A DNA stretch of 64,000 bases from Ptiloglossa arizonensis (Eukaryota > Arthropoda > Insecta > Hymenoptera > Colletidae): positions 62,001 to 126,000 of the forward strand of contig NW_027479254.1 in assembly GCF_051014685.1 (NCBI RefSeq). The letters are read 5' to 3'. Of this stretch, positions 52,410-63,250 are shown in pieces. The notes under the pieces were generated by a model that saw only the letters and a list, made by a program, of their open reading frames with translations, was not told the origin of the DNA and made no database searches. Made by a program: the position numbers and the translations under genes. Each line of letters starts with the position of its first letter. Position 1 is the first letter of the stretch.

Positions 52410-53531
52410 GCCATTCTGGTTAAGCGTTTGGAGCAGCAGAATTGCGAAAAATTTTTTCCTTCTCAACCATTTCTTGGCTTCAAACCCCCATATCTGGCGA
52501 ACGGATTGACCTAACCCAAAAATTCCTGTAGCGTCTGAAAGTAGAAACTCGCCCGATTACAACGGCATGTGTATTTTTTACCTAGGCCATTCTGCTTAAG
52601 CGTTTGGAGCAGCAGAATTGCTAAAAATTTTTTGCCTTCTCAACCATTTCTTAGCTTCAAACTCCCATATCTCGCGAACGGATTGACCTAACCAAAAAAT
52701 TCCTATTGCATCTGAAAGTAGAAAACTCGTCCGATTACAACGGTATGTTTATTTTTTCCCTAGGCCATTCTGGTTAAGCGTTCGGAGCAGCAGAATTGCG
52801 AAAAATTTTTTGCCTTCTCAACCATGCCTTGGCTTCAAACTCCCATATCTCACGAACGGACTGACCTAACCCAAAAATTCCTATTGCATCTGAAAGTAGA
52901 AACTCGCCCGATTACAGAGGTATGTATTTTTTCCCCTAGGCCATTCTGGTTAAGCGTTTGGAGAAGCAGAATTGCGAAAAATTTTTTATCCTTCTCAACC
53001 ATTTCTTGGCTTCAAACTCCCATATCTCGCGAACGGATTGACCTAACCCAAAAATTGCTGTAGCGTCTGGAAGTAGAAACTCGCCCGATTTCAACGGTAT
53101 ATGTATTTTTTCCCTAGCCCATTCTGGTCAAGCGTTTGGAGCAGCAGAATTGCGAAAAATTTGTTGTCTTCTCAACCATTTCTTAGCTTCAAACTCCCAT
53201 ATCTCGCGAACGGATTGACCTAACCCAAAAATTCCTACTGCATCTGAAAGTAGAAACTCGTCCGATTACAACGGTATGTTTATTTTTTCCCTAGGCCATT
53301 CTGGTTAAGCGTTCGGAGCAGCAGAATTGCGAAAAATTTTTTGCCTTCTCAACCATGCCTTGGCTTCAAACTCCCATATCTCACGAACGGATTGACCTAA
53401 CCCAAAAATTCCTATTGCATCTGAAAGTAGAAACTCGTCCGATTACAACGGTATGTTTATTTTTTCCCTAGGCCATTCTGGTTAAGCGTTCGGAGCAGCA
53501 GAATTGCGAAAAATTTTTTGCCTTCTCAACC

Positions 53532-53825
53532 ATGCCTTGGCTTCAAACTCCCATATCTCACGAACGGACTGACCTAACCCAAAAATTCCTATTGCATCTG
53601 AAAGTAGAAACTCGCCCGATTACAGGGGTATGTATTTTTTTCCCTAGGCCATTCTGGTTATGCGTTTGGAGAAGCAGAATTGCGAAAAATTTTTTATCCT
53701 TCTCAACCATTTCTTGGCTTCAAACTCCCATATCTCGCGAACGGATTGACCTAACCCAAAAATTCCTATTGCATCTGGAAGTAGAAACTCGCCCGATTAC
53801 AACCGTATGTGTATTTTTTCCCTAG
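53532..53825 (+). other. Repeat-derived open frame (97 codons), not a gene
   Basis: An open frame begins at the ATG of the catgccttgg monomer type and is prolonged because this monomer is followed by one with ctattgcatctgg instead of ctgtagcg. It crosses the two-monomer deletion junction of the second 5.3-kb block. At least fifteen shorter versions of the same frame (75-86 codons) occur between 31,900 and 61,900. All follow from monomer sequence and none looks selected for coding. Confidence 0.85.
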
Positions 53826-54535
53826 GCCATTCTGGTTAAGCGTTTGGAGCAGCAGAATTGCGAAAAATTTCTTGCCTTCTCATCCATTTCTTGGCTTCAA
53901 ACTCCCATATCTCGCGAACGGATTGACCTAACCCAAAAATTCCTATTGCATCTGAAAGTAGAAACTCGCCCGATTACAACGGTATGTGTATTTTTTCCCT
54001 AGGCCATTCTGGTTAAGCGTTTGGAGCAGCAGAATTGCGAAAAATTTTTTGCCTTCTCAACCATTTCTTGGCTTCAAACTCCCATATCTCGCGAACGGAT
54101 TGACCTAACCCAAAAATTCCTATTGCATCTGAAAATAGAACCTCGCCCGATTACAGCGGTATGTGTATTTTTTCCCTAGGCCATTCTGGTTAAGCGTTTG
54201 GAGCAGCAGAATTGCGAAAAATTTTTTCCTTCTCAACCATTTCTTGGCTTCAAACCCCCATATCTGGCGAACGGATTGACCTAACCGAAAAATTCCTGTA
54301 GCGTCTGAAAGTAGAAACTCGCCCGATTACAACGGCATGTGTATTTTTTCCCTAGGCCATTCTGGTCAAGCGTTTGGAGCAGCAGAATTGCGAAAAATTT
54401 GTTGTCTTCTCAACCATTTCTTAGCTTCAAACTCCCATATCTCGCGAACGGATTGACCTAACCCAAAAATTCCTATTGCATCTGAAAGTAGAAACTCGCC
54501 CGATTACAACGGTATGTGTATTTTTTCCCTAGCCC

Positions 54536-57500
54536 ATTCTGGTCAAGCGTTTGGAGCAGCAGAATTGCGAAAAATTTGTTGTCTTCTCAACCATTTCTTA
54601 GCTTCAAACTCCCATATCTCGCGAACGGATTGACCTAACCAAAAAATTCCTATTGCATCTGAAAGTAGAAACTCGTCCGATTACAACGGTATGTTTATTT
54701 TTTCCCTAGGCCATTCTGGTTAAGCGTTCGGAGCAGCAGAATTGCGAAAAATTTTTTGCCTTCTCAACCATGCCTTGGCTTCAAACTCCCATATCTCACG
54801 AACGGACTGACCTAACCCAAAAATTCCTATTGCATCTGAAAGTAGAAACTCGCCCGATTACAGCGGTATGTATTTTTTCCCCTAGGCCATTCTGGTTAAG
54901 CGTTTGGAGAAGCAGAATTGCGAAAAATTTTTTATCCTTCTCAACCATTTCTTGGCTTCAAACTCCCATATCTCGCGAACGGATTGACCTAACCCAAAAA
55001 TTCCTGTAGCGTCTGGAAGTAGAAACTCGCCCGATTTCAACGGTATATGTATTTTTTCCCTAGGCCATTCTGGTTAAGCGTTTGGAGCAGCAGAATTGCG
55101 AAAAATTTTTTGCCTTCTCAACCATTTCTTGGCTTCAAACTCCCATATCTCGCGAACGGATTGACCTAACCCAAAAATTCCTATTGCATCTGAAAATAGA
55201 ACCTCGCCCGATTACAGCGGTATGTGTATTTTTTCCCTAGGCCATTCTGGTTAAGCGTTTGGAGCAGCAGAATTGCGAAAAATTTTTTCCTTCTCAACCA
55301 TTTCTTGGCTTCAAACCCCCATATCTGGCGAACGGATTGACCTAACCCAAAAATTCCTGTAGCGTCTGAAAGTAGAAACTCGCCCGATTACAACGGCATG
55401 TGTATTTTTTCCCTAGGCCATTCTGGTTAAGCGTTTGGAGCAGCAGAATTGCTAAAAATTTTTTGCCTTCTCATCCATTTCTTGGCTTCAAACTCCCATA
55501 TCTCGCGAACGGATTGACCTAAGCCAAAAATTCCTGTTGCGTCTGAAAGTAGAAACTCGCCCGATTACAACGGCATGTGTATTTTTTGCCTACGCCATTC
55601 TGGTTAAGCGTTTGGAGCAGCAGAATTGCGAAAAATTTTTTGCCTTCTCAACCATTTCTTGGCTTCAAACTCCCATATCTCGCGAACGGATTGACCTAAC
55701 CCAAAAATTCCTATTGCATCTGAAAGTAGAAACTCGCCCGATTACAACGGTATGTGTATTTTTTCCCTAGCCCATTCTGGTCAAGCGTTTGGAGCAGCAG
55801 AATTGCGAAAAATTTGTTGTCTTCTCAACCATTTCTTAGCTTCAAACTCCCATATCTCGCGAACGGATTGACCTAACCAAAAAATTCCTATTGCATCTGA
55901 AAGTAGAAACTCGTCCGATTACAACGGTATGTTTATTTTTTCCCTAGGCCATTCTGGTTAAGCGTTCGGAGCAGCAGAATTGCGAAAAATTTTTTGCCTT
56001 CTCAACCATGCCTTGGCTTCAAACTCCCATATCTCACGAACGGACTGACCTAACCCAAAAATTCCTATTGCATCTGAAAGTAGAAACTCGCCCGATTACA
56101 GCGGTATGTATTTTTTCCCCTAGGCCATTCTGGTTAAGCGTTTAGAGAAGAAGAATTGCGAAAAATTTTTTATCCTTCTCAACCATTTCTTGGCTTCAAA
56201 CTCCCATATCTCGCGAACGGATTGACCTAACCCAAAAATTCCTGTAGCGTCTGGAAGTAGAAACTCGCCCGATTTCAACGGTATATGTATTTTTTCCCTA
56301 GCCCATTCTGGTCAAGCGTTTGGAGCAGCAGAATTGCGAAAAATTTGTTGTCTTCTCAACCATTTCTTAGCTTCAAACTCCCATATCTCGCGAACGGATT
56401 GACCTAACCCAAAAATTCCTACTGCATCTGAAAGTAGAAACTCGTCCGATTACAACGGTATGTTTATTTTTTCCCTAGGCCATTCTGGTTAAGCGTTCGG
56501 AGCAGCAGAATTGCGAAAAATTTTTTGCCTTCTCAACCATGCCTTGGCTTCAAACTCCCATATCTCACGAACGGATTGACCTAACCCAAAAACTCCTATT
56601 GCATCTGAAAGTAGAAACTCGCCCGATTACAACGGTATGTGTATTTTTTCCCTAGGCCATTCTGGTTAAGCCTTTGGAGCAGCAGAAATGCGAATAATTT
56701 TTTGCCTTCTCAACCATTTCTTGGCTTCAAACTCCCATATCTCGCGAACGAATTGACCTAACCCAAAAATACCTGTTGCGTCTGAAAGTAGAAACTCGCC
56801 CGATTACAACGGTATGTGTATTTTTTCCCTAGCCCGTTCTGGTCAAGCGTTTGGAGCAGCAGAATTGCGAAAAATTTGTTGTCTTCTCAACCATTTCTTA
56901 GCTTCAAACTCCCATATCTCGCGAACGGATTGACCCAATCCAAAAATTCCTATTGCATCTGAAAGTAGAAACTCGCCCGATTACAACGGTATGTGTATTT
57001 TGTCCCTAGGCCATTCTGGTTAAGCGTTTGGAGCAGCAGAATAGCGAAAAATTTGTTGCCTTCTCTACCATTTCTTAGCTTCAAACTCCCATGTCTCGCG
57101 AACGGATTGACCTAAGCCAAAAATTCCAGTTGCGTCTGAAAGTAGAAACTCGCCCGATTACAACGGCATGTGTATTTTTTCCCTAGGCCATTCTGGTTAA
57201 GCGTTTGGAGCAGCAGAATTGCGAAAAATTTGTTGTCTTCTCAACCATTTCTTAGCTTCAAACTCCCATATCTCGCGAACGGATTGACCTAACCCAAAAA
57301 TTCCTATTGCATCTGAAAGTAGAAACTCGTCCGATTACAACGGTATGTTTATTTTTTCCCTAGGCCATTCTGGTTAAGCGTTCGGAGCAGCAGAATTGCG
57401 AAAAATTTTTTGCCTTCTCAACCATGCCTTGGCTTCAAACTCCCATATCTCACGAACGGACTGACCTAACCCAAAAATTCCTATTGCATCTGAAAGTAGA

Positions 57501-58130
57501 AACTCGCCCGATTACAGCGGTATGTATTTTTTTCCCTAGGCCATTCTGGTTAAGCGTTTGGAGAAGCAGAATTGCGAAAAATTTTTTATCCTTCTCAACC
57601 ATTTCTTGGCTTCAAACTCCCATATCTCGCGAACGGATTGACCTAACCCAAAAATTCCTGTAGCGTCTGGAAGTAGAAACTCACCCGATTTCAACGGTAT
57701 ATGTATTTTTTCCCTAGCCCATTCTGGTCAAGCGTTTGGAGCAGCAGAATTGCGAAAAATTTGTTGTCTTCTCAACCATTTCTTAGCTTCAAACTCCCAT
57801 ATCTCGCGAACGGATTGACCTAACCCAAAAATTCCTACTGCATCTGAAAGTAGAAACTCGTCCGATTACAACGGTATGTTTATTTTTTCCCTAGGCCATT
57901 CTGGTTAAGCGTTCGGAGCAGCAGAATTGCGAAAAATTTTTTGCCTTCTCAACCATGCCTTGGCTTCAAACTCCCATATCTCACGAAAGGATTGACCTAA
58001 CCCAAAAACTCCTATTGCATCTGAGAGTAGAAACTCGTCCGATTACAACGGTATGTGTATTTTTTCCCTAGGCCATTCTGGTTAAGCGTTTGGAGCAGCA
58101 GAAATGCGAATAATTTTTTGCCTTCTCAAC
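54536..58130 (+). repeat. Right-domain mosaic with 7- and 8-monomer spacing
   Basis: About 20 monomers of right-domain types. The catgccttgg/tcacgaacggactg type occurs at about 54,770, 56,009 and 57,424, that is 7 then 8 monomers apart. A junction lies near 55,066, where a tatatgtatt start (normally followed by cctagccc) continues as cctaggcc. The gcctacgcc type recurs near 55,589. Private changes include tttagagaagaag near 56,142 and tagcgaaaaa near 57,043. Confidence 0.7.
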
Positions 58131-59190
58131 CATTTCTTGGCTTCAAACTCCCATATCTCGCGAACGAATTGACCTAACCCAAAAATACCTGTTGCGTCTG
58201 AAAGTAGAAACTCGCCCGATTACAACGGTATGTGTATTTTTTCCCTAGCCAGTTCTGGTCAAGCGTTTGGAGCAGCCGAATTGCGAAAGTTTGTTGTCTT
58301 CTCAACCATTTCTTAGCTTCAAACTCCCATATCTCGCGAACGGATTGACCTAATCCAAAAATTCCTATTGCATCTGAAAGTAGAAACTCGCCCGATTACA
58401 ACGGTATGTGTATTTTGTCCCTAGGCCATTCTGGTTAAGCGTTTGGAGCAGCAGAATTGCGAAAAATTTGTTGCCTTCTCTACCATTTCTTAGCTTCAAA
58501 CTCCCATATCTCGCGAACGGATTGACCTAAGCCAAAAATTCCTGTTGCGTCCGAAAGTAGAAACTCGCCCGATTACAACGGCATGTGTATTTTTTCCCTA
58601 GGCCATTCTGGTTAAGCGTTTGGAGCAGCAGAATTGCGAAAAATTTGTTGTCTTCTCAACCATTTCTTGGCTTCAAACTCCCATATCTCGCGAACGAATT
58701 GACCTAACCCAAAAATACCTGTTGCGTCTGAAAGTAGAAACTCGCCCGATTACAACGGTATGTGTATTTTTTCCCTAGCCCGTTCTGGTCAAGCGTTTGG
58801 AGCAGCAGAATTGCGAAAAATTTGTTGTCTTCTCAACCATTTCTTAGCTTCAAACTCCCATATCTCGCGAACGGATTGACCTAATCCAAAAATTCCTATT
58901 GCATCTGAAAGTAGAAACTCGCCCGATTACAACGGTATGTGTATTTTGTCCCTAGGCCATTCTGGTTAAGCGTTTGGAGCAGCAGAATTGCGAAAAATTT
59001 GTTGCCTTCTCTACCATTTCTTAGCTTCAAACTCCCATATCTCGCGAACGGATTGACCTAAGCCAAAAATTCCTGTTGCGTCTGAAAGTAGAAACTCGCC
59101 CGATTACAACGGCATGTGTATTTTTTCCCTAGGCCATTCTGGTTAAGCGTTTGGAGCAGCAGAATTGCGAAAAATTTGTTGTCTTCTCAA
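58131..59190 (+). repeat. 3-monomer tandem duplication (two copies)
   Basis: The series cgaacgaattgacc ... cctagcc(a/c)gttctgg ... attttgtccc ... gcatgtgtatt occurs from about 58,131 and again about 530 bp later from about 58,661. Three monomers would be 531 bases. The one-base difference fits a deletion in the first copy (gcgaaagtttg near 58,284). The junction joins a gttgtcttctc start to an ttggcttc end near 58,660. Confidence 0.75.
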
Positions 59191-60120
59191 CCATTTCTTA
59201 GCTTCAAACTCCCATATCTCGCGAACGGATTGACCTAACCCAAAAATTCCTATTGCATCTGAAAGTAGAAACTCGTCCGATTACAACGGTATGTTTATTT
59301 TTTCCCTAGGCCATTCTGGTTAAGCGTTCGGAGCAGCAGAATTGCGAAAAATTTTTTGCCTTCTCAACCATGCCTTGGCTTCAAACTCCCATATCTCACG
59401 AACGGACTGACCTAACCCAAAAATTCCTGTAGCGCCTGGAAGTAGAAACTCGCCCGATTAGAACGGTATATGTATTTTTTCCCTAGCCCATTCTGGTCAA
59501 GCGTTTGGAGCAGCAGAATTGCGAAAAATTTGTTGTCTTCTCAACCATTTCCTAGCTTCAAACTCCCATATCTCGCGAACGGATTGACCTAACGCAAAAA
59601 TTCCTATTGCATCTGAAAGTAGAAACTCGCCCGATTACAACGGTATGTTTATTTTTTCCCTAGGCCATTCTGGTTAAGCGTTTGGAGCAGCAGAATTGCG
59701 AAAAATTTTTTGCCTTCTCAACCATGCCTTGGCTTCAAACTCCCGTATCTCACGAACGGATTGACCTAACCCACAAATTCGTATTGCAGCTGAAAGTAGA
59801 AACTCGCCCGATTACAACGGTATGTGTATTTTTTCCCTAGGCCATTCTGGTTAAGCGTTTGGAGCAGCAGAAATGCGAATAATTTTTTGCCTTCTCAACC
59901 ATTTCTTGGCTTCAAACTCCCATATCTCGCGAACGGATTGACCTAACCCAAAAATACCTGTTGCGTCTGAAAGTAGAAACTCGCCCGATTACAACGGTAT
60001 GTGTATTTTTTCCCTAGCCCGTTCTGGTCAAGCGTTTGGAGCAGCAGAATTGCGAAAAATTTGTTGTCTTCGCAACCATTTCTTAGCTTCAAACTCCCAT
60101 ATCTCGCGAACGGATTGACC
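59191..60120 (+). repeat. Mixed right-end monomers
   Basis: About five monomers carrying marks found only here or rarely elsewhere: gtagcgcctgg near 59,430, cgattagaacgg near 59,460, ttcctagcttc near 59,550, ctaacgcaaaa near 59,590, and a monomer near 59,742 with cccgtatctcac in place of cccatatctcac. No coding or RNA gene is visible. Confidence 0.65.
59742..59756 (-). other. Exact match to the CENP-B box core pattern
   Basis: Read on the minus strand these 15 bases are TTCG TGAG A TA CGGG. This fits the published mammalian CENP-B box core of TTCG, four free bases, A, two free bases, CGGG. Almost every other monomer has TGGG at the end and so misses by one base. The full match arises from one A-to-G change on the plus strand. 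It was the only full match I noticed, so it may be chance; no binding protein can be inferred from DNA alone. Confidence 0.4.
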
Positions 60121-61300
60121 TAACCCAAAAATTCCTATTGCACCTGAAAGTAGAAACTCGCCCGATTACAACGGTATGTGTATTTTTTCCCTAGGCCATT
60201 CTGGTTAAGCGTTTGGAGCAGCAGAATTGCGAAAAATTTGTTGCCTTCTCTACCATTTCTTAGCTTCAAACTCCCATATCTCGCGAACGGATTGACCTAA
60301 GCCAAAAATTCCTGTTGCGTCTGAAAGTAGAAACTCGCCCGATTACAACGGCATGTGTATTTTTTCCCTAGGCCATTCTGCTTAAGCGTTTGGAGCAGCA
60401 GAATTGCGAAAAATTTGTTGTCTTCTCAACCATTTCTTAGCTTCAAACTCCCATATCTCGCGAACGGATTGACCAAACCCAAAAATTCCTATTGCATCTG
60501 AAAGTAGAAAATCGTCCGATTACAACGGTATGTTTATTTTTTCCCTAGGCCATTCTGGTTAAGCGTTCGGAGCAGCAGAATTGCGAAAAATTTTTTGCCT
60601 TCTCAACCATGCCTTGGCTTCAAACTCCCATATCTCACGAACGGATTGACCTAACCCAAAAATTCCTATTGCATCTGAAAGTAGAAACTCGCCCGATTAC
60701 AACGGTATGTGTATTTTTTCCCTAGGCCATTCTGGTTAAGCGTTTGGAGCGGCAGAAGTGCGAATAATTTTTTGCCTTCTCAACCATTTCTTGGCTTCAA
60801 ACTCCCATATCTCGCGAACGAATTGACCTAACCCAAAAATACCTGTTGCGTCTGAAAGTAGAAACTCGCCCGATTACAACGGTATGTGTATTTTTTCCCT
60901 AGCCCGTTCTGGTCAAGCGTTTGGAGCAGCAGAATTGCGAAAAATTTGTTGTCTTCTCAACCATTTCTTAGCTTCAAACTCCCATATCTCGCGAACGGAT
61001 TGACCTCACCCAAAAATACCTGTTGCGTCTGATAGTAGAAACTCGCCCGATTACAACGGTATGTGTATTTTTTCCCTAGCCCGTTCTGGTCAAGCGTTTG
61101 GAGCAGCAGAATTGCGAAAAATTTGTTGTCTTCTCAACCATTTCTTAGCTTCAAACTCCCATATCTCGCGAACGGATTGACCTAACCAAAAAATTCCTAT
61201 TGCATCTGAAAGTAGAAACTCGCCCGATTACATCGGTATGTGTATTTTGTCCCTAGGCCATTCTGGTTAAGCGTTTGGAGCAGCAGAATTGCGAAAAATT
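60121..61300 (+). repeat. Segment duplicated at 11 monomers, left copy
   Basis: The run contains the types ctattgcacctg, ctaagccaaaa, ttctgcttaagcg, gtagaaaatcgtcc, catgccttgg, cgaacgaattg, and the rare gacctcaccc with gtctgatag near 61,005-61,035. It recurs 1,946 bp later (11 x 177 less one base), where tgacctcaccc lies at 62,947. In this copy the monomer near 60,750 has gcggcagaagtgcg, a private change. Confidence 0.75.
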
Positions 61301-61720
61301 TGTTGCCACCTCAACCATGCCTTGGCTTCAAACTCCCATATCTCGCGAACGGATTGACCTAACCCAAAAATTCCTATTGCATCTGAAAGTAGAAACTCGC
61401 CCGATTACAACGGTATGTTTATTTTTTCCCTAGGCCATTCTGGTTAAGCGTTTGGAGCAGCAGAATTGCGAAAAATTTTTTGCCACCTCAACCATGCCTT
61501 GGCTTCAAACTCCCATATCTCGCGAACGGATTGACCTAACCCAAAAATTCCTATTGCATCTGAAAGTAGAAACTCGCCCGATTACAACGGTATGTTTATT
61601 TTTTCCCTAGGCCATTCTGGTTAAGCGTTTGGAGCAGCAGAATTGCGAAAAATTTTTTGCCTTCTCAACCATGCCTTGGCTTCAAACTCCCATATCTCAC
61701 GAACGGATTGACCTAACCCA
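61200..61720 (+). repeat. Tandem monomers with gccacctcaacc
   Basis: Two successive monomers carry gccacctcaaccatgcc at 61,305 and 61,482, exactly 177 bases apart, in place of gccttctcaacc. A third copy lies at 63,428. The pair looks like a local single-monomer duplication, the smallest duplication step seen in the window. Confidence 0.7.
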
Positions 61721-62066
61721 AAAATTCCTATTGCATCCGGAAGTAGAAACTCGCCCGATTACAACGGTATGTGTATTTTTCCCTAGGTCATTCTGGTTAT
61801 GCGTTTGGAGCAGCAGAATTGTGAAAAATTTTTTGCCTTCTCATCCATTTCTTGGCTTCAAACTCCCATATCTCGCGAACGGATTGACCTAAGCCAAAAA
61901 TTCCTGTTGCGTCTGAAAGTAGAAACTCGCCCGATTACAACGGCATGTGTATTTTTTCCCTAGGCCATTCTGGTTAAGCGTTTGGAGCAGCAGAATTGCG
62001 AATAATTTTTTGCCTTCTCAACCATTTCTTGGCTTCAAACTCCCATATCTCGCGAACGGATTGACC

Positions 62067-63250
62067 TAACCCAAAAATTCCTATTGCACCTGAAAGTAGA
62101 AACTCGCCCGATTACAACGGTATGTGTATTTTTTCCCTAGGCCATTCTGGTTAAGCGTTTGGAGCAGCAGAATTGCGAAAAATTTGTTGCCTTCTCTACC
62201 ATTTCTTAGCTTCAAACTCCCATATCTCGCGAACCGATTGACCTAAGCCAAAAATTCCTGTTGCGTCTGAAAGTAGAAACTCGCCCGATTACAACGGCAT
62301 GTGTATTTTTTCCCTAGGCCATTCTGCTTAAGCCTTTGGAGCAGCAGAATTGCGAAAAATTTGTTGTCTTCTCAACCATTTCTTAGCTTCAAACTCCCAT
62401 ATCTCGCGAACGGATTGACCAAACCCAAAAATTCCTATTGCATCTGAAAGTAGAAAATCGTCCGATTACAACGGTATGTTTATTTTTTCCCTAGGCCATT
62501 CTGGTTAAGCGTTCGGAGCAGCAGAATTGCGAAAAATTTTTTGCCTTCTCAACCATGCCTTGGCTTCAAACTCCCATATCTCACGAACGGATTGACCTAA
62601 CCCAAAAATTCCTATTGCATCTGAAAGTAGAAACTCGCCCGATTACAACGGTATGTGTATTTTTTCCCTAGGCCATTCTGGTTAAGCGTTTGGAGCAGCA
62701 GAATTGCGAATAATTTTTTGCCTTCTCAACCATTTCTTGGCTTCAAACTCCCATATCTCGCGAACGAATTGACCTAACCCAAAAATACCTGTTGCGTCTG
62801 AAAGTAGAAACTCGCCCGATTACAACGGTATGTGTATTTTTTCCCTAGCCCGTTCTGGTCAAGCGTTTGGAGCAGCAGAATTGCGAAAAATTTGTTGTCT
62901 TCTCAACCATTTCTTAGCTTCAAACTCCCATATCTCGCGAACGGATTGACCTCACCCAAAAATACCTGTTGCGTCTGATAGTAGAAACTCGCCCGATTAC
63001 AACGGTATGTGTATTTTTTCCCTAGCCCGTTCTGGTCAAGCGTTTGGAGCAGCAGAATTGCGAAAAATTTGTTGTCTTCTCAACCATTTCTTAGCTTCAA
63101 ACTCCCATATCTCGCGAACGGATTGACCTAACCAAAAAATTCCTATTGCATCTGAAAGTAGAAACTCGCCCGATTACATCGGTATGTGTATTTTGTCCCT
63201 AGGCCATTCTGGTTAAGCGTTTGGAGCAGCAGAATTGCGAAAAATTTGTT
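62067..63250 (+). repeat. Segment duplicated at 11 monomers, right copy
   Basis: Counterpart of the run at 60,121, sharing ctattgcacctg, ttctgcttaag, gtagaaaatcgtcc, gacctcaccc with gtctgatag, and gattacatcgg near 63,176. Private changes are gcgaaccgattg near 62,232 and aagcctttgg near 62,333. Confidence 0.75.

Larger units (their letters stand above)
49527..54535 (+). repeat. 5.3-kb block, copy 2, lacking two monomers
   Basis: This copy matches the preceding block at 5,307 bp to about 53,700, then at about 4,951 bp. The shift of 356 bases equals two monomers plus the two-base insertion private to copy 1. The junction lies within 53,700-53,767. Matching ends at about 54,536, where cctagcccattc here stands against cctagcccgttc. 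A base is gained near 52,723 (gtagaaaactcg), and the amber codon of one monomer is changed at 52,230-52,232. Confidence 0.8.

Noticed and set aside
31900..61892. Many 74-97 codon open frames, repeatedly with the same start and end
   Set aside because: They are translations of monomer variants. Their length follows from where the variant ATG and the next in-frame stop fall, and identical copies arise by block duplication. No gene context or family similarity is seen.
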